The translations under genes were made by a program, and so were the position numbers. This document shows, piece after piece, positions 7,765 to 16,134 of a stretch of 64,000 bases of DNA. The number at the start of each line of letters is the position of its first letter. Position 1 is the first letter of the stretch. The notes beneath the pieces were generated by a model. It had not been told where the DNA came from. It was given only the letters and a program-made list of their open reading frames with translations, and did no database searches. Origin of the DNA: Amycolatopsis oliviviridis (GTDB lineage Bacteria > Actinomycetota > Actinomycetes > Mycobacteriales > Pseudonocardiaceae); the NCBI RefSeq assembly GCF_014654365.1, contig NZ_BNAY01000006.1, forward strand, positions 55,702-119,701, in the 5' to 3' direction.

Positions 7765-9351
7765 ATGAAGTGGGGAAAGCGAATAGGAGCGGCCGTCGTC
7801 GGCATGGCCGCCGTACTGGGTGTCGTCGTGACACCCGCGCAGGCGACCACCAACGCCGCGCCGGACATCTCGCTCGCCAACGTCAAGGCGCATTTGAGCG
7901 CGCTGCAGACGATCGCCAACCAGAACGGCGGCAACCGCGCCTCCGGTCGTTCGGGCTACACGGCGTCGGTGTCCTATGTGGCGCAGAAACTGCGCGACGC
8001 GGGCTACAACGTCACGCTGCAGACCTGCACGGGCTGCGCGGGCCAGAGCCAGAACGTGATCGCGGAATGGCCGCAGGGTGACGCCAGCCAGGTCATCATG
8101 CTCGGCGCGCACCTCGACAGCGTGAGTGCCGGCCCCGGCATCAACGACAACGGCTCGGGTTCGGCCTCGATCCTCGAAGTCGCGCTGACCCTGGCCCGCG
8201 AGAATCCGACGATGGCCAAGCGGGTCCGCTTCGGCTGGTGGGCCGACGAGGAGTCCGGCCTGCGCGGTTCCAAGCACTACGTGAACAACCTGCCCGCCGC
8301 CGAGCGCACGAAGATCAAGACCTACCTGAACTTCGACATGATCGGCTCCGACAACTGGGGCTACTTCGTCTATGACGACGTCGCCTCGGTCAAGGCGACG
8401 TTCGACGAGTACTTCAGGACCATCGGCATCCAGACCGAGGGCGACACCGAGGGCGACGGCCGTTCGGACCACGCGTCGTTCAAGAGCGCGGGCATCCCGG
8501 TCGGTGGTCTCGCGACCGGCGCCGGGTACACGAAGAGCGCCGCGCAGGCCCAGAAATGGGGCGGCACCGCCGGGCGCGCGTTCGACAGCTGCTACCACCG
8601 CGCTTGCGACACGCTGTCCAACATCCCGGACACCCCGCTGGAGAAGAACAGCGACGCGATCGGCTACGCGCTCTGGAAGCTCGCCGTCGGCGCCTCGACG
8701 GGCCCCGACTTCTCGCTCGGTCTCTCCCCGGCTTCCGGCACCGTCCAACCTGGACAGTCGGCGACCGTGACGGTCAACACCACGACGACTTCCGGTGCGG
8801 CACAGGCGGTTTCGCTGAGCGCCAGCGGCCTCCCCGTCGGGGCGACCGCGACGTTCAACCCGGCTTCGGTGCAGTCCGGCGCCTCCTCGACGCTCACCAT
8901 CCAGACGTCGGCGGACACTCCCAACGGCACCAGCACGATCACGGTGACCGGTGACGGGACCGCCGTGGACCGCACGGCGCAGTACACGCTCACCGTCGGC
9001 AACGTCAGCGTCCGCACGTTCACCAACGGCACGGACTACCCGATCGCCGACTACGGCACGGTGAACAGCCCGATCACCTCCAGTGCGACGGGTACGGCGA
9101 CCTCGCCGGTCAAGGTGTCGATCACCGGTACGCACACCTGCTCCGAGGACCTTCGCATCAGCCTGAAGGCTCCCGATGGCAGCTCGTACTCGGTCAAGGC
9201 CACCGGTTCGCTGCCCTGCACGGAGCTCGGCACCCGGAACTACTCGGTGCCCGTGACCAACGAGGCGGCTTCCGGCACTTGGACGCTCGTGGTCTACGAC
9301 GCCTACTCCGGTGACACCGGCACGCTCGACAGCTGGACCATCACAGTCTGA
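7765..9351 (+). CDS. Secreted M28 aminopeptidase with Ig-like and P domains
   Basis: A 528-residue protein similar in layout to Streptomyces griseus aminopeptidase. A signal peptide (about 1-28) leads to an M28 domain with the dinuclear zinc ligand pattern GAHLDSV, INDNGSG, ADEESGL, LNFDMIGS and CYHRACD. An Ig-like domain and a P domain follow. It should remove N-terminal residues from peptides released by the upstream M4 protease. ATG 7765 follows an AAGGAAGG RBS. The C-terminal module is highly similar to that of the M4 protease, indicating a shared duplicated module. Confidence 0.93.
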   Translation: MKWGKRIGAAVVGMAAVLGVVVTPAQATTNAAPDISLANVKAHLSALQTIANQNGGNRASGRSGYTASVSYVAQKLRDAGYNVTLQTCTGCAGQSQNVIAEWPQGDASQVIMLGAHLDSVSAGPGINDNGSGSASILEVALTLARENPTMAKRVRFGWWADEESGLRGSKHYVNNLPAAERTKIKTYLNFDMIGSDNWGYFVYDDVASVKATFDEYFRTIGIQTEGDTEGDGRSDHASFKSAGIPVGGLATGAGYTKSAAQAQKWGGTAGRAFDSCYHRACDTLSNIPDTPLEKNSDAIGYALWKLAVGASTGPDFSLGLSPASGTVQPGQSATVTVNTTTTSGAAQAVSLSASGLPVGATATFNPASVQSGASSTLTIQTSADTPNGTSTITVTGDGTAVDRTAQYTLTVGNVSVRTFTNGTDYPIADYGTVNSPITSSATGTATSPVKVSITGTHTCSEDLRISLKAPDGSSYSVKATGSLPCTELGTRNYSVPVTNEAASGTWTLVVYDAYSGDTGTLDSWTITV

Positions 9352-9363
9352 CCATCCGAATGG

Positions 9364-9409
9364 CGAGGGCCATCTCACGAGGACACCCGGCCTCGTGAGA
9401 TGGCCCTCG
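9364..9409 (+). terminator. Hairpin after the M28 gene
   Basis: Perfect 19-bp arms (9364-9382 and 9391-9409) with an 8-nt loop, 12 bases after the M28 stop. It is likely the transcription terminator of the protease pair. It does not belong to the recurring hairpin classes seen elsewhere. Confidence 0.78.
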
Positions 9410-9445
9410 TGCGTGAGAACGATTTTCGGACAACCTTTCGATATC

Positions 9446-9457
9446 TGGTCTAGACCA
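9446..9457. promoter_or_regulatory. DasR-type operator (dre) upstream of chitinase
   Basis: TGGTCTAGACCA is a perfect 12-bp palindrome about 100 bases upstream of the chitinase start. It matches the core of the dre sites bound by DasR, the GntR-family N-acetylglucosamine regulator of streptomycetes, which typically sit before chitinase genes. The surrounding bases (TC before, CC after) also fit the degenerate flanks. No dasR gene is in the window. Confidence 0.85.
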
Positions 9458-9555
9458 CCCGATCGTCGGTAGCGGGAGCCGGGTACCGCGACCTATGTTG
9501 AGCCGAACGGCCGCTTCCTGTTCGTTCACTACCGCTTTCGAGATGGGAGCTGGGT

Positions 9556-10611
9556 ATGTTCGGTCGCGTCTCACGGCTGCTCGCAATCACCGGCGCTGCG
9601 GTACTCGCCGTCACCACGCTGGTCGTCCTGACCCCGGCGCAAGCCTCGACGGACGCCGAGGTCTGCGCGGTCAAATCGAAGCCCGCGGGCAAAGTCCTGC
9701 AAGGCTATTGGGAGAACTGGGACGGCGCTTCGAACGGCGTCCACCCGCCGCTCGGCTGGATCCCGATCACCGACGCCCGGATCAAAGCCAACGGGTACAA
9801 CGTGATCAACGCGGCCTTTCCGGTCATCCTGTCCGACGGAACGGCGAAATGGGAGGATGGGATGGACGCGACTGTGAAGGTCGCGACCCCGTCCGAAATG
9901 TGCGCCGCCAAGGACGCGGGTGCGACGATCCTGATGTCCATCGGTGGTGCCACCGCGGGGATCGACCTCAATTCGTCCACCGTGGCGGACAAATTCGTCT
10001 CGACCATCGTGCCGATCCTGAAGAAGTACAACTTCGACGGGATCGACATCGACATCGAAACGGGTCTCACCGGCGGCGGGAACATCAACACGCTTTCCGC
10101 GTCGCAGAAGAACCTCATCCGCATCATCGACGGCGTGCTCGCCGCGATGCCGTCAAACTTCGGGCTCACCATGGCACCCGAGACCGCCTACGTCACCGGC
10201 GGCAGCGTCGTCTACGGCTCGATCTGGGGCGCGTACCTGCCGGTCATCAAGAAGTACGCGGACAACGGCCGGCTGTGGTGGCTGAACATGCAGTACTACA
10301 ACGGAAGCATGTACGGCTGCTCCGGCGATTCGTACCAGGCCGGGACGGTTCAGGGCTTCGTCAAGCAGACGGAGTGCCTCGACAAGGGTCTCGTGATCCA
10401 GGGCACGACCATCCGCGTTCCCTACGACAAGCAGGTTCCGGGGCTGCCCGCGCAGGCAGGCGCCGGCGGCGGTTACATGTCGACCGGCCTGGTTTCCCAG
10501 GCGTACCGCAGTATTCCAGGGCTCAAGGGCCTGATGACCTGGTCGATCAACTGGGACGGTTCGCGGAGCTGGACCTTCGGGAACAACGTGCGGTCGCTCC
10601 AGGGCCGCTGA
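9556..10611 (+). CDS. Secreted GH18 chitinase
   Basis: A 351-residue secreted enzyme. The signal peptide (about 1-31, ending TPAQAS) is followed directly by a single GH18 barrel. The catalytic motif FDGIDIDIE (DxxDxDxE type), the strand ILMSIGG, the substrate-cleft strands GYWENWDG and LTMAPE, and the final WSINWD are present. No chitin-binding module is attached. It cleaves beta-1,4-GlcNAc polymers. The start is ATG 9556 after GGGAG. The upstream dre site predicts induction when DasR is released by amino-sugar phosphates. Confidence 0.93.
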   Translation: MFGRVSRLLAITGAAVLAVTTLVVLTPAQASTDAEVCAVKSKPAGKVLQGYWENWDGASNGVHPPLGWIPITDARIKANGYNVINAAFPVILSDGTAKWEDGMDATVKVATPSEMCAAKDAGATILMSIGGATAGIDLNSSTVADKFVSTIVPILKKYNFDGIDIDIETGLTGGGNINTLSASQKNLIRIIDGVLAAMPSNFGLTMAPETAYVTGGSVVYGSIWGAYLPVIKKYADNGRLWWLNMQYYNGSMYGCSGDSYQAGTVQGFVKQTECLDKGLVIQGTTIRVPYDKQVPGLPAQAGAGGGYMSTGLVSQAYRSIPGLKGLMTWSINWDGSRSWTFGNNVRSLQGR

Positions 10612-10624
10612 ACCGGCGCGAGTG

Positions 10625-10672
10625 GGTCGTGAGTGGTAAGTGTCGTTAGAACGACACTTACCACTCACGACC
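10625..10672. terminator. Long perfect hairpin, class A, between convergent genes
   Basis: 23-nt arms (10625-10647 and 10650-10672) pair perfectly around a 2-nt loop, the same geometry as the hairpin at 22-69. The outer stem GGTCGTGAGTGG is identical, and the inner 11 bp are a different but self-complementary sequence. It sits 13 bases from each flanking stop codon (chitinase and DUF3152), so it can act as a bidirectional terminator. Confidence 0.8.
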
Positions 10673-10685
10673 ACCTGGACCGACC

Positions 10686-11450
10686 TCATGAGCCGCCGCT
10701 CGGGATCGGATCGGCGTACTCCCCCGAAGGACCCGAGTACTGCTTCCCGTCCGGATAGGGCCACGGGTTCGGGGCGCAGCCGTGCAGGCCCAGCGTCTGC
10801 TGCTGCATCACCGGCGCGAGCGCGCCCGGCACGGGGCATTTCTCGTGGCCGCGCCCGAGCCGGTGCCCGACCTCGTGCGTGACCATGTACTGGCGATACG
10901 CCGTCAGCGGCGCGCCGTACCCGGGAACGCCGTTCGCCCAGCGCGCCACGTTGAGCACGACACTGTTCCCGTTGCGGCACGAGGTGTAGCCGTCCGGCCT
11001 GCCGCACAGCGCGTCGCGCGTCCGAGGCGTGGCGAGGTAGAGCGTGAAATCGACCGGGCCGTCCTGGCCGGCCCGCTGCAGCCGCCATCGCCCGCCGCCG
11101 GTCCAGCCACGCGGATCGGCCAAAGTGGACTCGACCGCCTTGGCGAAACCGTCCGGGTTCACGCCTGCGATGTCCGTCTCGACGGCGACGCGATACCGCA
11201 TCGGCTTCCCTGCTTGCCCGGCGACCGGACCTTCACCGGCGGGAAAGATCCACTGTCCGGATCCCGCCTGCGGAAAGGTGATTTCGGGTGACGACGGCGC
11301 CAGCACGGGCTTCGGCGAAGGCGACCCCAGCGACGTCGGCGGAGCGATGACCGGCACCGGTGTGGCCGCGGGAGGCGCGACCTCGTGAGCTTCACAACCG
11401 GCGTTCGCCAGGACGCACGCGGCGACGGCCAGGGCACGGCGCACGGTCAT
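10686..11450 (-). CDS. DUF3152 lipoprotein with metzincin-like zinc motif
   Basis: A 254-residue protein. A short signal peptide ends in a lipobox-like ANAGC, so it is probably a lipoprotein. A Pro/Ser-rich linker (about 22-60) precedes a DUF3152 domain. The domain contains VTHEVGHRLGRGH, an HExxHxxGxxH pattern of metzincin-type zinc peptidases, and paired cysteines. Function is unproven; an extracytoplasmic metallopeptidase is the natural inference. ATG 11450 has GGGAGG just upstream. A longer in-frame extension antisense to the divergent regulator gene was rejected. Confidence 0.85.
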   Translation of the reverse strand: MTVRRALAVAACVLANAGCEAHEVAPPAATPVPVIAPPTSLGSPSPKPVLAPSSPEITFPQAGSGQWIFPAGEGPVAGQAGKPMRYRVAVETDIAGVNPDGFAKAVESTLADPRGWTGGGRWRLQRAGQDGPVDFTLYLATPRTRDALCGRPDGYTSCRNGNSVVLNVARWANGVPGYGAPLTAYRQYMVTHEVGHRLGRGHEKCPVPGALAPVMQQQTLGLHGCAPNPWPYPDGKQYSGPSGEYADPIPSGGS

Positions 11451-11561
11451 CGGTCCTCCCGCAGAACATCGGTCACATCCAGGGATACGGCCCGCGGCCG
11501 GGAGAAGTTGTGGGATCGCGCGCGCAACCTTTCGGCGCGTTCGCCCGTATCGTTCTCGGTC

Positions 11562-12815
11562 ATGGGCGAGGAGGTCGGCGGACGACTGCGGCGGCTGCGT
11601 GCCGAACGTGGCCTCACCCAGCGCGAACTCGCCGAGCCGCACTACACCGCCGCGTACGTCTCGTCCGTCGAAACGGGAGCGCGGACGCCGTCCGGTGACG
11701 CGTTGCGCCACTTCGCCGCGCGACTCGGCGTGGACGTCGGAGAGTTGCTCGGCGTGACCTCGCCCCGCGACGACGTCCGGCTCGATCTGGACATCGCGGC
11801 GGCCGCGGCGGACTTCCTCGCCGGGAACGGCTCGGCCCCGAAGATGCGGCGGCTGGCCAGGCGGGCCGAGGAGATCGGCCGCCCCCGTCAGGCCGGGCTC
11901 GCCTGGCTGTGGCTCGCGCGGTTCACCGAGGGCGGCACGCGCTCGCGGCTGGTGGCCGCCTCCGAAGCCGCTCTCGCCGACGACATCCCGCCGTACCGCG
12001 AACTGGCCGCCGCGCTGCGAGCGAACGTGCTGATCAGTCTGGGCGAGCCGCATCACGCTATGCATCTGCTGGAGACCGCGCTCGACGCGAGCCTCGCCCG
12101 TCATCCGCATCCGGTGCTTCTGCTGACACTTCACGCGTACCTCGCCGAAGGGCGGCTCCGGCTCGGCGAAACCACCCAGGCCGCGCATCACGCGGGCGAG
12201 GCACTACGCCTGACGCGCGGCGGCGAGGAGATCCTGGCCGAACTCACCGGGAATCAGCACCGGCTGGCCGAGGCGTACCTCGCCGAAGGCCGGGTGCCCG
12301 ACGCCGTCGCCGCCGTCTCGGTGCTGCACGACCTGCTCCACGAACGCGCCCTGCGGCCGGTGCTCGCCCGGTGCCTTTTCGCGCGGGCTCTGATCCGGCG
12401 TGCCGACGACCTCGAAGGCGCTCTCGCGGACCTTCGCGCCTCCCGGGCGGCCGCGGCCGATCACGCCGTCACCTTGGAACTCGCCGACGTCTGCCGCGAA
12501 CTCGGCCGTCTCGACGACGCCGCCGCGCTGCTCGCCGAAGCGACCGAAGGCATCCCGGCGGGCTCGCCGCTCTCCGCGTCCCTCAAGTTTCAACAGGGCT
12601 CACTGGCCTTGGCCCGCGGAGACCTCGAAGGAGCCGAAGCGGGCTTCACGCACGCCATCGACGTCGCCGCTCTTCGCGATGCGCGCGGTGTCTTGGCTGC
12701 TTCAGTCGACAAAGCGGGAGAGTTGCTACGCGATCAGGGGCGCTCGGACGAAGCTGCGGATCTACTGCGGCGCGGACTGCTCCTGCTCGGCGCAGAGGAG
12801 GACGTCCCGACGTGA
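11562..12815 (+). CDS. XRE-family HTH regulator with TPR-like repeats
   Basis: A 417-residue protein with an N-terminal HTH (about residues 5-60; RLRRLRAERGLTQREL, YVSSVETGARTPSGD) and a helical repeat region. It is a clear paralogue of the protein at 3815-5137. It is divergent from the DUF3152 gene across about 110 bases. Its stop overlaps the GTG of the downstream kinase fragment by 4 bases, so the two were probably one operon. ATG 11562 is preferred because extensions start inside the opposite gene. Confidence 0.82.
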   Translation: MGEEVGGRLRRLRAERGLTQRELAEPHYTAAYVSSVETGARTPSGDALRHFAARLGVDVGELLGVTSPRDDVRLDLDIAAAAADFLAGNGSAPKMRRLARRAEEIGRPRQAGLAWLWLARFTEGGTRSRLVAASEAALADDIPPYRELAAALRANVLISLGEPHHAMHLLETALDASLARHPHPVLLLTLHAYLAEGRLRLGETTQAAHHAGEALRLTRGGEEILAELTGNQHRLAEAYLAEGRVPDAVAAVSVLHDLLHERALRPVLARCLFARALIRRADDLEGALADLRASRAAAADHAVTLELADVCRELGRLDDAAALLAEATEGIPAGSPLSASLKFQQGSLALARGDLEGAEAGFTHAIDVAALRDARGVLAASVDKAGELLRDQGRSDEAADLLRRGLLLLGAEEDVPT

Positions 12816-13495
12816 CCCCAGTGGACTTGGAAGACATCGGCACCCGGTTGGTGGGCCGATTCGGTCCCGGCGCCGAAGGGTGGCTGGCCGGGGTTCCCGG
12901 CCTCGCCGCGCGGCTGGCGTCCCGGTGGGGTTTCGAGCTCGGCGAGCTGTTCGACAGCGGAGCCTCGTCCGTCGTCCTGCGCTGCCGGTGGTCCGACGGG
13001 ACACCGGCAGCGCTCAAACTCAGCCCGGACGGGGCACTGCTGGCCAAGCAGATCGAGATGTTGCGCGTGTTCGCTCCGACGGGCCGGGTGCCCAGCGTGC
13101 TGGCCGCCGCCCCGGACGCGGGCGCGATGGTGCTGGAAGAGATCCGGCCGGGCACGGTCGCCGAGGATCTGCCTTCGGACTCCTTGCCAGGACGCTGGGG
13201 CGAGCTGCTCACCGCGTTGCATGCCATGGCCCCGCCGTCGGACTGGCCGTGGACGCTGCGCGGCCGGTTCGACGAGGCCTTCGACCGGATCGGCCGGAGG
13301 CTGGCCGAACCCGCCATCAACGCCCGGATCGGCCCGGCCGCCTGGCAGCGGGCGATCGATCGTTGCGAGTCCCTGCTGTCCACTCAGGACACGGTCGCGC
13401 TGCTCCACGGCGATCTCCACCTCGGCAACGTCCTGGACGGCGGCGCGTCGCGCGGCCTGGTCGCGATCGATCGCGCCCATGTTCGCCCTGGCTAG
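12812..13495 (+). pseudogene. Truncated aminoglycoside/hydroxyurea-type antibiotic kinase (APH(6)-like)
   Basis: The 227-residue product matches the APH(6)/hydroxyurea kinase family over the N-lobe (SGASSVVLRCRW, AALKLSP) and the catalytic loop HGDLHLGNVLDGG. It stops right after LVAID, where family members continue with an RPCVGDPAFDxxDW-type Mg-binding segment and about 60 more residues. In the +1 frame the last bases read APMFALAS-stop, which looks like an original C-terminus. This fits an out-of-frame internal deletion. The lost Mg-binding Asp predicts an inactive kinase. Its GTG overlaps the XRE stop by 4 bases, and its 3' end overlaps dapE. Confidence 0.68.
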
Positions 13496-14565
13496 CTGAG
13501 GAATTCGCGCAGCACGGCGGCGACCTGCCGGATCTCGCCCGCCCGCACGTTCTCCTGCCGTGTGTGCGCCAGCGTCGGGTCGCCGGGCCCGAAGTTCACC
13601 GCCGGGATCCCGAGAGCCGCGAAGCGCGCGACGTCGGTCCAGCCCAGCTTCGCGACCGCCTTGCCACCGGCCGCCGCGACCAGTTCGGCCGCCGCGGGGG
13701 CACTCAAACCAGGCAAGGCACCTGGCGACAAGTCGACAATCTTGAGGTCGTAGCCCTCGAAGATCTCGCGAAGGTGCGCCTCGGCCTCTTCCGCAGAGCG
13801 GTCGGGCGCGAACCGGTGGTTGATCGTGAGCACGGCCTCGTCCGGCACGACGTTGCCCGCGACCCCGCCGCCGATCTTCGTGGCCTGGAGGCCTTCGCGG
13901 TAGGTCAGGCCGTCGATGTCGACCACTCGCGGCGTGTACTCGGCCAGCCTGCGCAGCGGTTCGGCGAGGCCGTGGATCGCGTTGACGCCCATCCAGCCGC
14001 GCGCGGTGTGCGCCCGGACGCCTTCGACGCGGATCTCGATCCGCATCGTGCCCTGGCAACCGCCCTCGATCCCGCCGTTCGACGGCTCGCCGAGGATCGC
14101 GAGGTCGCCTTGGAGCCACTCGGGCAGCTCACGCTCGATACGGCCGAGGCCGTTCTTCGTCGCTTCGATCTCTTCGCAGTCGTAGAACACGAAGGTGATG
14201 TCATGCCTCGGCTCGCGGAGCGCGGCGGCGAGGTGCAGGAAGACGGCGTCGCCGCTCTTCATGTCGACGGTGCCGAGACCGTGCAGGATCTCGTCGTCGC
14301 CGGTCCCCTCACGGCGGACGGGCATGTTCTCGTTCACCGGAACGGTGTCGAGATGCCCCGCCAGCACCACCCGCGAAGGACGGCCGAGGTTCGTCCGGGC
14401 GAGGACGGCGTCGCCGTTGCGGATCACTTCGAGATGCGGCGCCTGCGCCTGGAGCGCGGCCTGCACGGTGTCCGCGATCACCTTCTCCTCCTCCGAAACG
14501 CTGAAGATGTCCACCAGCGCGGCGGTGAGGTCGACGGGGTCCGCGTGCAGATCGAGCGAAGGCAT
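13492..14565 (-). CDS. dapE: Succinyl-diaminopimelate desuccinylase
   Basis: A 357-residue M20-family metallohydrolase that removes succinate from N-succinyl-LL-diaminopimelate in the lysine/DAP pathway. Metal ligands and catalytic residues are visible: GHLDTVP (about 70), GTVDMKSGD (about 98), FYDCEEIEA with the catalytic Glu (about 128), and a late histidine in LAHTRQENV. Its 3' end overlaps the truncated kinase by 4 bases. The dapD gene lies about 465 bp away on the other strand and a dapC-like gene at 19857-20948, so the succinylase branch is locally grouped but not an operon. Confidence 0.93.
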   Translation of the reverse strand: MPSLDLHADPVDLTAALVDIFSVSEEEKVIADTVQAALQAQAPHLEVIRNGDAVLARTNLGRPSRVVLAGHLDTVPVNENMPVRREGTGDDEILHGLGTVDMKSGDAVFLHLAAALREPRHDITFVFYDCEEIEATKNGLGRIERELPEWLQGDLAILGEPSNGGIEGGCQGTMRIEIRVEGVRAHTARGWMGVNAIHGLAEPLRRLAEYTPRVVDIDGLTYREGLQATKIGGGVAGNVVPDEAVLTINHRFAPDRSAEEAEAHLREIFEGYDLKIVDLSPGALPGLSAPAAAELVAAAGGKAVAKLGWTDVARFAALGIPAVNFGPGDPTLAHTRQENVRAGEIRQVAAVLREFLS

Positions 14566-14607
14566 GCCCGCACCGTACCGGCGCGGCCCCGGGGCTACCG
14601 TGAAGGC

Positions 14608-15003
14608 GTGCGCACCAAAGCGATCCTGCTCGCCCTTCTCCTGGTACTCAGCGGCTGTGGATCGAACGAGGTCCCGGTCACGGTGAAACCCACTCGCAGC
14701 GAGGGGCCGGACGTGCTGCCGATCAAGCTGAAAGCGCTGAGCACCGACCAGTGCTACCTGGCGCCGGGGACCGAATCGCCCAAGGGCTGCCAGAAGTACG
14801 TGACCGAACTCTCCAGCGCCGCGGGCAGCGTCCGCAAGCGCCGCCCGGATCTGTCGGCGCAGGCCGACCTCCTCGACCGGCCGATCTCCGTCTTCCGGAC
14901 CGCGAACTGCCAGGACCAGGCCGCTCCCGGCGGTCCGTGCGGCCAGGCACTCGGCGACATGGCGGCTGCGCTGACCAGCGTGAAGAGCCTCGTCGGCGGC
15001 TGA
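14608..15003 (+). CDS. Small putative lipoprotein
   Basis: A 131-residue protein. A hydrophobic N-terminus (AILLALLLVLSGCG) gives a clear lipobox LSGC, predicting lipid attachment on the outer face of the membrane. The mature part has three further cysteines after the lipobox Cys and no family I recognise. The GTG at 14608 is the start that places the signal peptide correctly; its RBS is weak. It is divergent from dapE (42 bases) and lies 27 bases upstream of dapD on the same strand. Confidence 0.72.
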   Translation: MRTKAILLALLLVLSGCGSNEVPVTVKPTRSEGPDVLPIKLKALSTDQCYLAPGTESPKGCQKYVTELSSAAGSVRKRRPDLSAQADLLDRPISVFRTANCQDQAAPGGPCGQALGDMAAALTSVKSLVGG

Positions 15004-15030
15004 CGAGGGTCACTGGGTACCGTTCAGGAC

Positions 15031-16017
15031 GTGAGCGAGCAGACCCCTGATCCCGAAACGACCGGCGCCACCGGCGTCGGACTGGCGACCGTCACGACCG
15101 ACGGCACGGTGCTGGACACCTGGTTCCCGCTGCCCAAGCTGATCGACGGTGCCGACAGCAAGGCCGGCACGGTGCGGCTGACCGCCGAGGAGGCCTCCGA
15201 GGCCCTCGGCGAAGCGGCCGCCGCCCAGCTCGGCCCGGACACCGACCGCGGTGTCGAGGTCGTCGCGGTCCGCACGACCATCGCCCGCCTCGCGGACGCC
15301 CCCGGCGACACGCACGACGTCTACCTGCGCCTCCACCTGCTGTCGCACCGCCTGGTCCGGCCGCACGGCGCGAGCCTGGACGGCATCTTCGGCCTGCTGG
15401 CGAACGTCGTCTGGACCAACCACGGGCCGTGCCCCGTCGAGGGCTTCGAGGCGACCCGGCTGCGGCTGCGGGCGCGCGGAAACGTCACCGTCTACGGCGT
15501 GGACAAGTTCCCGCGGATGGTGGACTACGTCATGCCCGCCGGCGTCCGGATCGCCGACGCCGACCGCGCCCGGCTCGGCGCGCACCTGGCCAACGGCACC
15601 ACGGTCATGCACGAGGGCTTCGTCAACTTCAACGCCGGCACGCTCGGCGCCTCGATGGTCGAGGGCCGGATCTCGGCGGGCGTCGTGGTCGGCGACGGCT
15701 CCGACGTCGGCGGCGGCGCGTCGATCATGGGCACGCTGTCCGGCGGCGGCAAGGAGACCATCTCGATCGGCGAGCGCTGCCTGATCGGCGCGAACGGCGG
15801 CGTCGGCATCTCGCTCGGCGACGACTCGGTCGTCGAAGCGGGCCTCTACGTCACGGCCGGCACGAAGGTCACCTTCGAGGGCAAGGTCGTGAAGGCGCTG
15901 GAGCTGTCCGGCATCTCGGGCGCGGTGTTCCGGCGGAACTCCGGGACCGGCGCCGTCGAGGTCGTCGCGCGCACCGGCGTCGGCATCGAGCTGAACGCGG
16001 CGCTGCACGCCAACTGA
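15031..16017 (+). CDS. dapD: Tetrahydrodipicolinate N-succinyltransferase
   Basis: A 328-residue protein matching the actinobacterial type of DapD. A variable N-terminal domain is followed by a left-handed beta-helix with hexapeptide repeats (about 195-290) including EGFVNFNAGTLG, GDGSDVGGGASIMGTLSGGG and CLIGANGGVGISLGDD. It transfers succinyl from succinyl-CoA to tetrahydrodipicolinate in DAP/lysine synthesis. The start is GTG 15031. The gene is followed by a strong hairpin at 16031-16087. Confidence 0.94.
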   Translation: MSEQTPDPETTGATGVGLATVTTDGTVLDTWFPLPKLIDGADSKAGTVRLTAEEASEALGEAAAAQLGPDTDRGVEVVAVRTTIARLADAPGDTHDVYLRLHLLSHRLVRPHGASLDGIFGLLANVVWTNHGPCPVEGFEATRLRLRARGNVTVYGVDKFPRMVDYVMPAGVRIADADRARLGAHLANGTTVMHEGFVNFNAGTLGASMVEGRISAGVVVGDGSDVGGGASIMGTLSGGGKETISIGERCLIGANGGVGISLGDDSVVEAGLYVTAGTKVTFEGKVVKALELSGISGAVFRRNSGTGAVEVVARTGVGIELNAALHAN

Positions 16018-16030
16018 CCTGCGGAACGAG

Positions 16031-16087
16031 AGCAAGGGACCTTTGCTGTCACTCTCCCCCGGAGAGCGACAGCAAAGGTCCCTTGCT
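16031..16087 (+). terminator. Two-tier hairpin after dapD, class C
   Basis: 20-nt arms (16031-16050 and 16068-16087) pair perfectly. The loop contains a second 6-bp stem (52-57 with 61-66). The core AGCAAAGGTCCCTTGCT of the right arm recurs alone at 30846-30862. It lies between two same-direction genes and probably terminates dapD. Confidence 0.75.
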
Positions 16088-16134
16088 TCTCTCAGGGCCT
16101 GGACCACCTTGCCTGTTCACCTAGAATTCATCTT

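Noticed and set aside
5307..7934. 875-codon minus-strand ORF opposite the M4 protease
   Set aside because: It is antisense to a clear protease gene, Val/Arg/Gly-rich, and has no family similarity. Such long shadow frames are expected at high GC.
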